From: Hungatella sp. UBA3402
GTDB taxonomy: Bacteria; Bacillota; Clostridia; Lachnospirales; Lachnospiraceae
Reading direction: 5' to 3'
DNA length: 17,295 nt
Assembly: GCA_002358555.1 (NCBI GenBank)
Contig: DEPC01000022.1
Location: 1 to 17,295 of the forward strand
Below the pieces are notes generated by a model. The model saw nothing but the letters and a program-made list of their open reading frames with translations, did no database searches and was not told where the DNA came from. Each line of letters begins with the position of its first letter. The stretch's first letter is position 1. The position numbers were made by a program, and so were the translations under genes. Positions 1 through 5,820 of the stretch are shown here, in pieces.

Positions 1-157
1 ACTGTCTTGCAGAAATAGTGGTGAATAAATCACCCGCTGTCTACACCCTCTGCACGCCTGTAAAGCTAGACGTAAGCACCACTACGCCATCACTTTGCAG
101 ACACACAGATAATGCAAACATCTGGCACTTTATTCACCACTATTTCTGCAAGACAGT
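1..157. repeat. Perfect 29-bp inverted repeat around a 99-bp core (MITE-like or long hairpin)
   Basis: Bases 1-29 (beginning ACTGTCTTGCAG) are the exact reverse complement of bases 129-157 (ending CTGCAAGACAGT). The core at 30-128 has no convincing gene; the 64-codon frame through it runs across both arms and has no ribosome site. A short non-autonomous transposable element (MITE) or a long structured transcript would both look like this. The left arm starts at the first base of the window, so the repeat may extend further and target-site duplications cannot be checked. The right arm is followed by AGTACT, itself palindromic. Confidence 0.8.
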
Positions 158-199
158 ACTAGAGTCTCTCAAAGTATACCAGTCAGAAAGCTGTTTTGA

Positions 200-247
200 G
201 TATTACTTCTAGCTCACAACTTTTAACTAACACAACCTGTTAATTTA
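200..247 (+). repeat. Dispersed intergenic repeat family 1, copy a
   Basis: This stretch matches the reverse complement of 2953-2999. The block GTATTACTTCT at 200-210 is identical to the minus strand of 2989-2999. After 10 nt here (9 in the other copy), the 27-bp block 221-247 matches the minus strand of 2953-2979 at 23 of 27 positions. The two copies face each other across the permease, oxidoreductase and HxlR segment. Whether they are mobile-element ends, duplicated leaders or something else is not known. Confidence 0.65.
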
Positions 248-250
248 TAG

Positions 251-288
251 TGAGGAGAGAATCAAAAATGGCTATTGAAAAAACCTGA
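251..288 (+). other. Six-codon reading frame with a ribosome site, probably a truncated leader or gene start
   Basis: A good Shine-Dalgarno (GAGGAG, about 252-257) precedes ATG at 268, but the frame closes after MAIEKT at a TGA (286-288). It may be the start of a lost gene of the permease operon, joined by deletion to the sequence just before the permease, or a short leader peptide. No further homology is visible. Confidence 0.25.
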
Positions 289-344
289 ATTTATGCGGAT
301 TTCAGAGTTTTGCAATTATCTAATATCATAGGAGGTAGAGAGGG

Positions 345-1232
345 TTGGAGGACAATAGATTTGTTGTGGTGGGAATAAGACCGCCAGAAGAAACAGTGAA
401 TATAAAACTGCCTCCATGGTATAAGGGAAAACCCCTAATTTCCATAATATTTCTTGGCGCAATCATTCTTGGCTGCTTATTCTGTGAATGTTTTATTCCA
501 AAAAATCCAAGCTATATGGACTTGAAAAACTGTCGGATTGCTCCAGGAAAGGATTTCTGGTTTGGGACAGATACCATGGGACGTGATATTTTTTCTATGA
601 TATGGTATGGAGGAAGGATATCTCTTTTTATTGGTTTTACGGCAACATTTATTTCCACTGGAACAGCGATTTTATTTGGTTCTGTCAGTGGGCTTGCACC
701 CCAATGGCTGGATACTCTGCTGATGCGTCTTGTAGAAATTTTATTGAGTGTACCTGGACTTTTGTTTATCATCTTGATTCAGGCCATATTAGGAGAGGCT
801 AATATTATCAGCATTTCTCTGGTCATTGGAATTACAAGCTGGACAACTATGGCAAAGGTAATCCGCACAGAGGTTCATCAGATGTGCAGCAGTGAATATG
901 TGATTGCTTCCAGATGTATGGGCGGAGGATTTTTTCATATTCTGTGGAGGCATTTGACGCCCAATTTTATTTCTTCCATTATGTTTATGGCTGTTATGGA
1001 TATCCGAAATGCAATCATTGCCGAATCAACATTAAGCTTTATGGGAATTGGTCTTCCCTTAGAAATTATCTCATGGGGCAGTATGCTGTCTCTTTCTGAA
1101 AATGCCCTTCTTGGCGGCTCTTGGTGGATAATTTTGATTCCTGGAATTTTTCTGGTTCTCACTCTTTTATGTGTTGCCAATATTGGAAATTATCTGCGCA
1201 GGAATGTAAATCAGAGGCAGAGTAATCTGTGA
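345..1232 (+). CDS. Dipeptide/oligopeptide/nickel ABC transporter permease, DppC/OppC/NikC type (orphan)
   Basis: This is an integral membrane subunit of a peptide- or nickel-class ABC importer, 295 aa, a normal length for the family. One N-terminal membrane segment (about residues 28-48) is followed by the family hallmark GTDTMGRDIFS and then the binding-protein-dependent permease core. The EAA coupling loop is seen as EYVIASRCMGGGFFHILWRH. Near the end, AESTLSFMGIGLP and SWGSML are also characteristic. The start is TTG at 345, chosen because AGGAGGT at 330-336 lies 8 nt upstream and no better ATG is in frame. The usual partners (DppB permease, DppD/DppF ATPases, solute-binding protein) are absent: upstream is non-coding and downstream is a convergent pseudogene. 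It is therefore either the last gene of an operon that begins before the window and was mostly deleted, or a relic. The frame is intact; function without partners is doubtful. Confidence 0.9.
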   Translation: MEDNRFVVVGIRPPEETVNIKLPPWYKGKPLISIIFLGAIILGCLFCECFIPKNPSYMDLKNCRIAPGKDFWFGTDTMGRDIFSMIWYGGRISLFIGFTATFISTGTAILFGSVSGLAPQWLDTLLMRLVEILLSVPGLLFIILIQAILGEANIISISLVIGITSWTTMAKVIRTEVHQMCSSEYVIASRCMGGGFFHILWRHLTPNFISSIMFMAVMDIRNAIIAESTLSFMGIGLPLEIISWGSMLSLSENALLGGSWWIILIPGIFLVLTLLCVANIGNYLRRNVNQRQSNL

Positions 1233-1277
1233 ATGGTTATTCTACATAACATCTCTGTTAGCTTCTGAAATAATATA

Positions 1278-1301
1278 ATGGAAGCGGTGTTTTGTTTCCA
1301 T
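1278..1301. terminator. Weak hairpin between convergent genes
   Basis: ATGGAA (1278-1283) pairs with TTCCAT (1296-1301) over a 12-nt loop, in the 76-bp gap between the permease stop and the convergent oxidoreductase stop. There is no real T tract on either side, so termination is only a suggestion from position. Confidence 0.25.
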
Positions 1302-1308
1302 ATAAATT

Positions 1309-2262
1309 TTAGCGATATAATGTTTTTAGAAACTCTGGATTTTTTATGAATGGCCTTGCAAAACCAAATAATGTCACATTACTGTTCTTATAAATTGGTT
1401 CCAAGTCAGAAAGCTCCCTCAGACCTCCTGTCAAGATGACTGGAGTGTGGACTAATTTTGCCAACCGCATCGCTCCTTCTTTGTAATATGCCCTTTCATC
1501 TGTTTTATGTGTTGACCATTTATCGCCACTCACTTCTATACAGTCAATTCCATCATCAGATAGTAGCTTAGCCATCTCCAGAAAATCTTCCACAACCAGA
1601 CCTCCTGATACTTCATCAGTGGGATTCATCTTGATTCACACTGGATAGTCTGTTCCTACTATCCTCCGAATCGCCTGATATATTTCCCGAACAATCCTGA
1701 TTCTATTTTCTATAGAGCCACCATATTCATCTGTACGCATATTAAATAATGGTGAGATAAAGTGAGATAGTAAATAACTATGAGCACAATGAATCTGTAC
1801 CCCATCAAAACCTGCTGCCTACGCAAAATATTTGATAGTTTGGACAATATCTTCCTTTGTTATTTGCTCCGAAACTAGGCCAGATGTTGGATGTTTTACC
1901 ACAGATGGACCAAGAATTCTTGCCTTTTCTGGATAACTTTGTCCCCAGGATGAACGATGTACAATTTGCATCACAATTTTAGAATCATATTGATGAATTA
2001 CATCTGTCAGTTCCTTATATGCTGCTATCATTTTATCACTGTAAATGCCAAGTTGATTTTTCTGTGGTTGCTTGTAATCTGTAATATAAGTGTAACTGGT
2101 GATGATTACGCCGACTCCTCCTTTTACTAGTCTTTCATAAATTTGCCTCGTTTCTTTTGTAGGATATCCATCTTCGGTTGCCTTACCCACATATGTTGCA
2201 GAACGCACAAAATGATTGGCAGCTTCCATATTTCTGATTTTTACCCTGTCAAACAAATCCAT
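1309..2262 (-). pseudogene. Old yellow enzyme family NADH:flavin oxidoreductase, interrupted by two in-frame stops
   Basis: The minus strand encodes an FMN-dependent TIM-barrel oxidoreductase of the NemA/YqjM group. The likely start is ATG at 2262 (MDLFDRVKIRNMEAANHFVRS), preceded by GGAGGG 6-7 nt upstream; an ATG at 2307 lies upstream of that ribosome site. Family motifs are all present in one frame: RSATYVGKATEDGYP near the start, MQIVHRSSWGQ, then GFDGVQIHCAHSYLLSHF (the His pair that binds substrate) and RTDEYGGSIENR, ending in LFGFARPFIKNPEF. The frame is cut by TAG at 1819-1821 (between KYFA and AAGFDGVQ) and by a TGA (between TDYPV and IKMNP). No frameshift is needed: both breaks are single-codon changes in the same frame. 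The restored protein would be about 317 aa, slightly short for the family. The product is almost surely inactive, because the barrel is broken before the substrate-binding His motif. Confidence 0.9.
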
Positions 2263-2339
2263 GTATATTCCCTCCATTGACTTATTTTTTTTAAATTTTA
2301 TATTCATTTATCTTATTTACAAGTACGCACATTTTTGAT

Positions 2340-2350
2340 AGATACTATCT
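2340..2350. promoter_or_regulatory. Palindrome in the oxidoreductase/HxlR divergent region
   Basis: AGATACTATCT is a perfect 11-bp palindrome 14 nt before the HxlR start codon, in the 102-bp gap between the two divergent genes. HxlR regulators commonly bind in such gaps and control a neighbouring oxidoreductase, so this is a candidate operator. A possible -35 (TTTACA) lies 17 nt before a TAGATA that overlaps the palindrome. The assignment rests on position only. Confidence 0.35.
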
Positions 2351-2364
2351 AAAAGGAGAGTTAT

Positions 2365-2693
2365 ATGAAAGCACCTTATGAAAGTGTAAATATCGAACCT
2401 TTTAATTATGCCATTTCCTTGATTGACGGTAAATGGAAAATACAAATTCTTTTTTGGCGCTGGAAATATGAAACTATGAGATACAGTGAACTTAAAAAAT
2501 CTTTAGGAAATGTGACATATAAAATGCTTTCTAATAAATTAAAGGAATTAGAACAGGACTGTCTCATAATCCGCCATGAATATCCACAGGTTCCTCCTAA
2601 AGTTGAATATGCTCTTTCAAAAAAGGATTGAGCTTGATGCCAGTTATGCAATATATCTGCCAATGGGGACATGAGCATTATGGAGATAATTAA
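2365..2693 (+). pseudogene. HxlR-family winged-helix regulator, frameshifted in a poly-A tract
   Basis: The start ATG at 2365 follows AAGGAG at a good distance. The HxlR core is clear: ISLIDGKWKIQILFWRW, then MRYSELKKSLGNVTYKMLSNKLKELE (recognition helix region), then the wing with VPPKVEYALS. The frame stops at 2629-2631 after SKKD, giving 88 codons instead of the usual 100-120. Adding one A to the A6 run at 2619-2624 restores KKGLSLMPVMQYICQWG, the conserved family ending, and reaches a stop at 2691-2693 (109 codons). This is a single-base deletion, or a sequencing or slippage event at a homopolymer. HxlR proteins dimerise through the C-terminal helix that is lost here. It is divergent from the dead oxidoreductase, its likely former target. 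Confidence 0.85.
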
Positions 2694-3298
2694 TGATATG
2701 TAAATATATCTCACAATATATATTGGTATTTTTGGAGAGTAAATTTTTTGTAACAAAAAAGGCTTGATATTTTACAGAATATGAATTATACTAAAAACAA
2801 CTTTTTGGAAGATGTCCACTTTTCAAATTTCTAAAATTTCTTTTAATCATTGTGGTGGTTTCACTAAAGTTTCATGCAGAAGAAGTAAATTTATTCTGGA
2901 AGGAGGTTACTAGAAGTATTTTATATTTTGTATTCAATGAACAATGAATTATTAAATTAACTTGTTGTGCTAATTAAAATTCGTAGACAGAAGTAATACT
3001 TCAGCCAAGCTACGGCTTCGGAGCCAGTAACACAGAGGGATACGGGCTAAAAGTTAGTAAGACTCTTGCAAATGAACTTTCGTTGGCTGCTATCTGAGAT
3101 TCTTACATAAAGTTATACTTCAATTAGGCTTTTGCATTTAATTGTATAAATTCATCAGAAGTTGACCGCTATAATGCAGGCTATTTAAGATAAAATATGT
3201 CGTTTATTGCATCGATTCGTCTCGGAATTGTATATGCAATAAGTAAAATATTACATGGTTTTGGCAAAAGACTAATTGCAGAAAATTATAAGTTATGG
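2694..3298. other. Non-coding region upstream of recA
   Basis: About 600 bases hold no credible gene. Visible items are the family 1 repeat copy (2953-2999); a short hairpin GGCT-TCGG-AGCC at 3014-3025 just beyond it; and an 8-bp inverted repeat TTATTGCA (3204-3211) with TGCAATAA (3235-3242) enclosing a smaller ATTC/GAAT stem. Short open stretches such as SSEVDRYNAGYLR near 3150-3187 look protein-like but are too short to identify. The region probably contains decayed insertions. Confidence 0.5.
2953..2999 (-). repeat. Dispersed intergenic repeat family 1, copy b
   Basis: Read on the minus strand this is the partner of 200-247 (11 of 11 plus 23 of 27 matches in two blocks). Looser similarity may continue on the far side: the minus strand near 3063-3080 carries TGCAAGAG and TTACTA, resembling TGCAAGACAG and TACTAG at 147-161 beside copy a. 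That extension is tentative. Confidence 0.65.
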
Positions 3299-3327
3299 TT
3301 GACATTTATCGGTATCTATATTATTAT
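3299..3327 (+). promoter_or_regulatory. Sigma-A promoter of recA
   Basis: TTGACA (3299-3304), a 17-nt spacer and TATTAT (3322-3327) form a near-consensus promoter directed at recA. The predicted transcription start falls inside the LexA box just downstream, the usual arrangement for SOS repression. Confidence 0.8.
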
Positions 3328-3333
3328 ATAAAA

Positions 3334-3347
3334 AGAACATTTGTTCG
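3334..3347. promoter_or_regulatory. LexA (DinR) SOS box of recA
   Basis: AGAACATTTGTTCG fits the Gram-positive SOS consensus CGAACRNRYGTTYG at all but two positions (first base and one central base), with the two GAAC/GTTC half-sites intact. It overlaps the expected start of transcription and ends 8 nt before the ribosome site. LexA repression relieved by RecA filaments after DNA damage is established for this box in Firmicutes. Confidence 0.85.
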
Positions 3348-3371
3348 TGATTGAAAAGGAGACGGGTATCT

Positions 3372-4541
3372 ATGAATAAAGAAGAAAAGCTGAAAGCGCT
3401 GGAGGGCGCCCTGACACAGATTGAGAAAGCATATGGCAAAGGTTCCGTGATGAAGCTGGGAGATTCTGGGGCCAATATGAATATTGAAACTGTACCAACA
3501 GGTTCTTTGAGTTTGGATATTGCTCTGGGGCTTGGAGGGATACCCAAAGGACGTGTGATAGAGGTATATGGTCCAGAATCCAGCGGAAAGACTACGGTTG
3601 CATTGCATATGGTGGCAGAGGTTCAGAAAAGAGATGGAATCGCTGGATTTATTGATGCAGAACATGCATTGGACCCTGTCTATGCCAAGAAGATTGGTGT
3701 TGATATAGACAATCTGTATATTTCTCAGCCAGATAATGGAGAACAGGCGTTGGAGATTACAGAAACTATGGTACGCTCTGGAGCTGTAGATATTGTTATT
3801 GTGGACTCTGTAGCAGCTTTAGTTCCCAAGGCAGAGATTGAGGGAGAGATGGGAGATTCCCATATGGGCCTTCAGGCCAGATTGATGTCCCAGGCATTGA
3901 GAAAGCTCACCGGTGTAATCAGCAAGTCTAATTGTAGCGTCATTTTTATCAATCAGGTGCGCGAGAAGATTGGTGTTATGTTTGGCAATCCAGAAACTAC
4001 AACTGGAGGACGTGCTTTGAAGTTTTATGCCTCTGTCCGTATGGAGGTAAGACGGGCAGAATCTCTAAAACAGGGAGGAGATGTGGTTGGAAGCCGCGCC
4101 AAGGTGAAAGTTGTGAAAAATAAGATTGCGCCTCCATTTAAAGAGGCTGAGTTTGATATTATGTTTGGTCAGGGAATTTCCAAAGAAGGAGATATCCTGG
4201 ACCTTGCGGTAAAAGAGAATATTATAGAAAAAAGCGGTGCATGGTATGCCTATCAAGGCGCAAAGATTGGACAGGGACGAGAGAATGCTAAGACTTATCT
4301 GCGGGATAATCCAGCCATATGTCAAGAGGTAGAGGATAAAGTTCGCAATATTTATGGTCTAGCTCCTGCTGGCGGAGGAATCGCACAACAGCGTGTTGAG
4401 ACGAAAGAACCAACATTGAAAAGTGGAAAAGCGTCAAAAAGTGAAAAGACATCTGTAAAAGGAACAAAAGTTGAGGCAGAAGAAGGAAAAGTTGTGGAGA
4501 CAGAACCGACTTTTGAACATGAAGAAGAACCTCAGATTTAA
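3372..4541 (+). CDS. recA: Recombinase RecA
   Basis: RecA is the ATP-dependent strand-exchange protein of homologous recombination and the co-protease that triggers LexA self-cleavage. The chosen start is ATG at 3372 (MNKEEKLKALEGAL) with AAGGAG at 3356-3361; an in-frame TTG at 3351 overlaps that site and is unlikely. The product is 389 aa. The Walker A motif GPESSGKTT is at about 67-75, FIDAEHALDP and VDIVIVDSVAALVPKAE (Walker B) follow, then MGLQARLMSQALRKLTG and the L2 loop with NQVREKIGVMFGNPETT. The last ~45 residues are an alternating Lys-rich and then Glu-rich tail ending in FEHEEEPQI; acidic RecA tails are known to moderate activity. It is followed after 130 bp by recX in the same direction, without a clear terminator, so the two are probably cotranscribed under SOS control. 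Confidence 0.99.
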   Translation: MNKEEKLKALEGALTQIEKAYGKGSVMKLGDSGANMNIETVPTGSLSLDIALGLGGIPKGRVIEVYGPESSGKTTVALHMVAEVQKRDGIAGFIDAEHALDPVYAKKIGVDIDNLYISQPDNGEQALEITETMVRSGAVDIVIVDSVAALVPKAEIEGEMGDSHMGLQARLMSQALRKLTGVISKSNCSVIFINQVREKIGVMFGNPETTTGGRALKFYASVRMEVRRAESLKQGGDVVGSRAKVKVVKNKIAPPFKEAEFDIMFGQGISKEGDILDLAVKENIIEKSGAWYAYQGAKIGQGRENAKTYLRDNPAICQEVEDKVRNIYGLAPAGGGIAQQRVETKEPTLKSGKASKSEKTSVKGTKVEAEEGKVVETEPTFEHEEEPQI

Positions 4542-4671
4542 CCATATCCAGCAAGAAGTTCCCTACTTCTAAAGTGGCAGGAGCAAGTCACAAGATACAC
4601 TACACAAAAATATCCAAAGGGAATATGACAGATTTGACTCAACCCCCTTTTAGAGATAAGCGAGGAATTAT

Positions 4672-5280
4672 ATGCAAATATTGTCTGTAGTCCCTTTGGA
4701 TAAACGAAGAAGCAAAATTTTAACAGACGAAGATTTTGCCTTTGTTTTATATAAAGAGGAACTGAAAACTTATGAGATAGAAGAAGCGAAGGAATTACCC
4801 AAAGAAGTATATCAAGAGATTCTGCAGAAGATACTGTTTAAGAGAGCAAAAGAGAGAGCTTTATATCTGCTTAAATCGCGAGATAGAACAGAATTGGAGA
4901 TACGAAAAAAATTAAAAGATGGATTCTATCCAAAAGAAGCGATTGAATATGCTATCGTATTTTTGAAAGAATATAGATTTGTAGATGATGAAAATTATGG
5001 TCGTAACTATATCCGAACCTATGGCAACAGGAAAAGCAGAAGACAGTTAGAGTTTGAACTGACCACTAAGGGGCTTGCCAAAGAGAAAGTTAGCCAACTT
5101 TTGGAAGAATGTGAAGTATCAGAGAGCAGTCAGATTCTTCGATATCTACAAAAGAAGGGGTATCAAAAGGGAATTACTTCGCCAAAGGAACGATCAAAAC
5201 TGACTGCCGCCTTGATGCGAAAGGGATTTTCCTATGAAGCGGTTTTTGAACTCATGGAAGGCGATTTGGACACCTATTAG
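4672..5280 (+). CDS. recX: Regulatory protein RecX
   Basis: RecX binds RecA filaments and limits their activity. The 202-aa product shows the three-helix RecX repeats: LLKSRDRTELEIRKKLKDGF with AIEYAIVFLKEYRFVDDENYGRNYI (about 65-115), then RRQLEFELTTKGLAKEKVSQLLEE, then LTAALMRKGFSYEAVFELM at the end. The N-terminal ~50 residues (LSVVPLDKRRSKILTDEDFAFVLYKEEL) are the usual lead-in of clostridial RecX. ATG at 4672 has GAGGA 5 nt upstream. It follows recA in the same direction, the normal order in many bacteria. A short hairpin, AGAAGT (4554-4559) with ACTTCT (4565-4570), lies in the gap but has no T run, so read-through from recA is likely. Confidence 0.95.
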   Translation: MQILSVVPLDKRRSKILTDEDFAFVLYKEELKTYEIEEAKELPKEVYQEILQKILFKRAKERALYLLKSRDRTELEIRKKLKDGFYPKEAIEYAIVFLKEYRFVDDENYGRNYIRTYGNRKSRRQLEFELTTKGLAKEKVSQLLEECEVSESSQILRYLQKKGYQKGITSPKERSKLTAALMRKGFSYEAVFELMEGDLDTY

Positions 5281-5325
5281 ATAGGTCTGCTTATTTCTCA
5301 GGGGACTCCTTTTTATATACTATGC

Positions 5326-5380
5326 TGACTATACAAAATTATGGAAACAGCAGACAGCTAGTCTATTAAGAGGCGATTTT
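5326..5380 (+). repeat. Dispersed intergenic repeat family 2, copy a
   Basis: This 55-bp stretch aligns without gaps to the reverse complement of 10840-10894 at 45 of 55 positions by eye, with most differences being transitions. A second shared block, ATATGTCG followed by AAAAC (5387-5400 here, minus strand of 10745-10758 there), matches at 13 of 14; it is 6 nt past the core here and 81 nt past it in the other copy. Both copies are intergenic and neither encodes protein. Confidence 0.75.
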
Positions 5381-5399
5381 TATCCAATATGTCGTAAAA

Positions 5400-5671
5400 C
5401 CCCTTGTTTTAGCTATAGGGATATAAGACATGTCCATCGAATTTACACAAGTAATGGAAGATGGACAAACGAAACAAAGTGCTGCGGAAGCAGCCAGCAT
5501 AAACAAATATAAGATTGCACCATAGGGTATACGGGAGCAGTATCATCTAGTTTGTAGGCACTGTGTAAGACATTGAGATACCATAAGGCATCAGCCAATG
5601 CAGCAGGCAGTAGTGGTAGAAACAAGAATCCTCATGCTTTAGCTGTGGGGAGTGTTAAAGGCAAATATTAG
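5400..5671 (+). mobile_element. Degenerate IS200/IS605-type element remnant (tnpB 3' end and hairpin)
   Basis: Near the right end, CCTCATGCTTTAGCTGTGGGG (5630-5650) folds into a hairpin that closely resembles the right-end hairpin of clostridial IS200/IS605 elements. The frame through it, ending at TAG 5669-5671, reads NAAGSSGRNKNPHALAVGSV, the style of ending seen in tnpB genes of that family; upstream the frame is broken by stops (for example TAG at 5555-5557), and no zinc-finger CxxC pairs or catalytic residues remain. A second, similar hairpin, starting CCCCTTGTTTTAGCTATAGG at 5400, matches the first at about 17 of 21 positions, so the piece could be a short non-autonomous derivative with both ends. 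Another stem, TGTCCATC (5431-5438) with GATGGACA (5460-5467), lies between. It sits between recX and rny and does not interrupt either. The IS family call rests on memory of the hairpin and not on a search. Confidence 0.55.
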
Positions 5672-5710
5672 TAACACTGGAAGCATCTGAGCTTGTTATC
5701 AGTTAGGGGA

Positions 5711-5735
5711 CCATTCTGCCCAATCGGCGGAATGG
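5711..5735. other. Strong 10-bp hairpin upstream of the rny promoter
   Basis: CCATTCTGCC (5711-5720) pairs with GGCGGAATGG (5726-5735), with one U-G wobble, over the loop CAATC. No T run follows, so it is not a standard terminator. It ends 4 nt before the -35 of the rny promoter and may be a relic of the neighbouring insertion or an isolating structure. Confidence 0.5.
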
Positions 5736-5739
5736 ACAC

Positions 5740-5768
5740 TTGACATAACGTATAAAACAGTTTAAAAT
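5740..5768 (+). promoter_or_regulatory. Sigma-A promoter of rny
   Basis: TTGACA (5740-5745), a 17-nt spacer and TAAAAT (5763-5768) make a strong promoter about 50 nt before the rny start, so rny can be transcribed independently of recA-recX. Confidence 0.75.
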
Positions 5769-5804
5769 TGTATTGTTGTATTGCCGTACAATGAAAACTA
5801 AATA

Positions 5805-5820
5805 AGGAGGTGCTCCTGTG
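5805..5820 (+). promoter_or_regulatory. Ribosome site of rny inside a small inverted repeat, GTG start
   Basis: The Shine-Dalgarno AGGAG (5805-5809) is followed after GTG by its exact complement CTCCT (5813-5817), which ends just before the GTG start codon at 5818. A five-pair stem with a three-base loop could hide the ribosome site. Confidence 0.5.

Noticed and set aside
18..212. 64-codon open frame across the 29-bp inverted repeat
   Set aside because: It has no ribosome site, runs through both arms of the inverted repeat and into the family 1 repeat, and has no protein-like motifs.
1309..2262. Recoding or an alternative genetic code as the cause of the two internal stops in the oxidoreductase
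   Set aside because: The stops are of different types, no structure typical of selenocysteine or pyrrolysine insertion was seen, and neighbouring genes use ordinary stops, so decay is simpler.
2619..2624. Programmed ribosomal frameshift in the HxlR gene
   Set aside because: A6 followed by GG is slippery, but no stimulating pseudoknot or upstream Shine-Dalgarno was evident, HxlR genes are not known to use one, and the adjacent partner is also dead.
5272..5314. Terminator after recX
   Set aside because: ACCTAT/ATAGGT at 5272-5286 pairs, but the T run at 5310-5314 is too far away and the stem contains the stop codon; support is too weak.
5443..5625. 60-codon minus-strand frame between recX and rny
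   Set aside because: It is antisense to the IS200/IS605-like remnant, which explains the sequence better; no recognisable protein.
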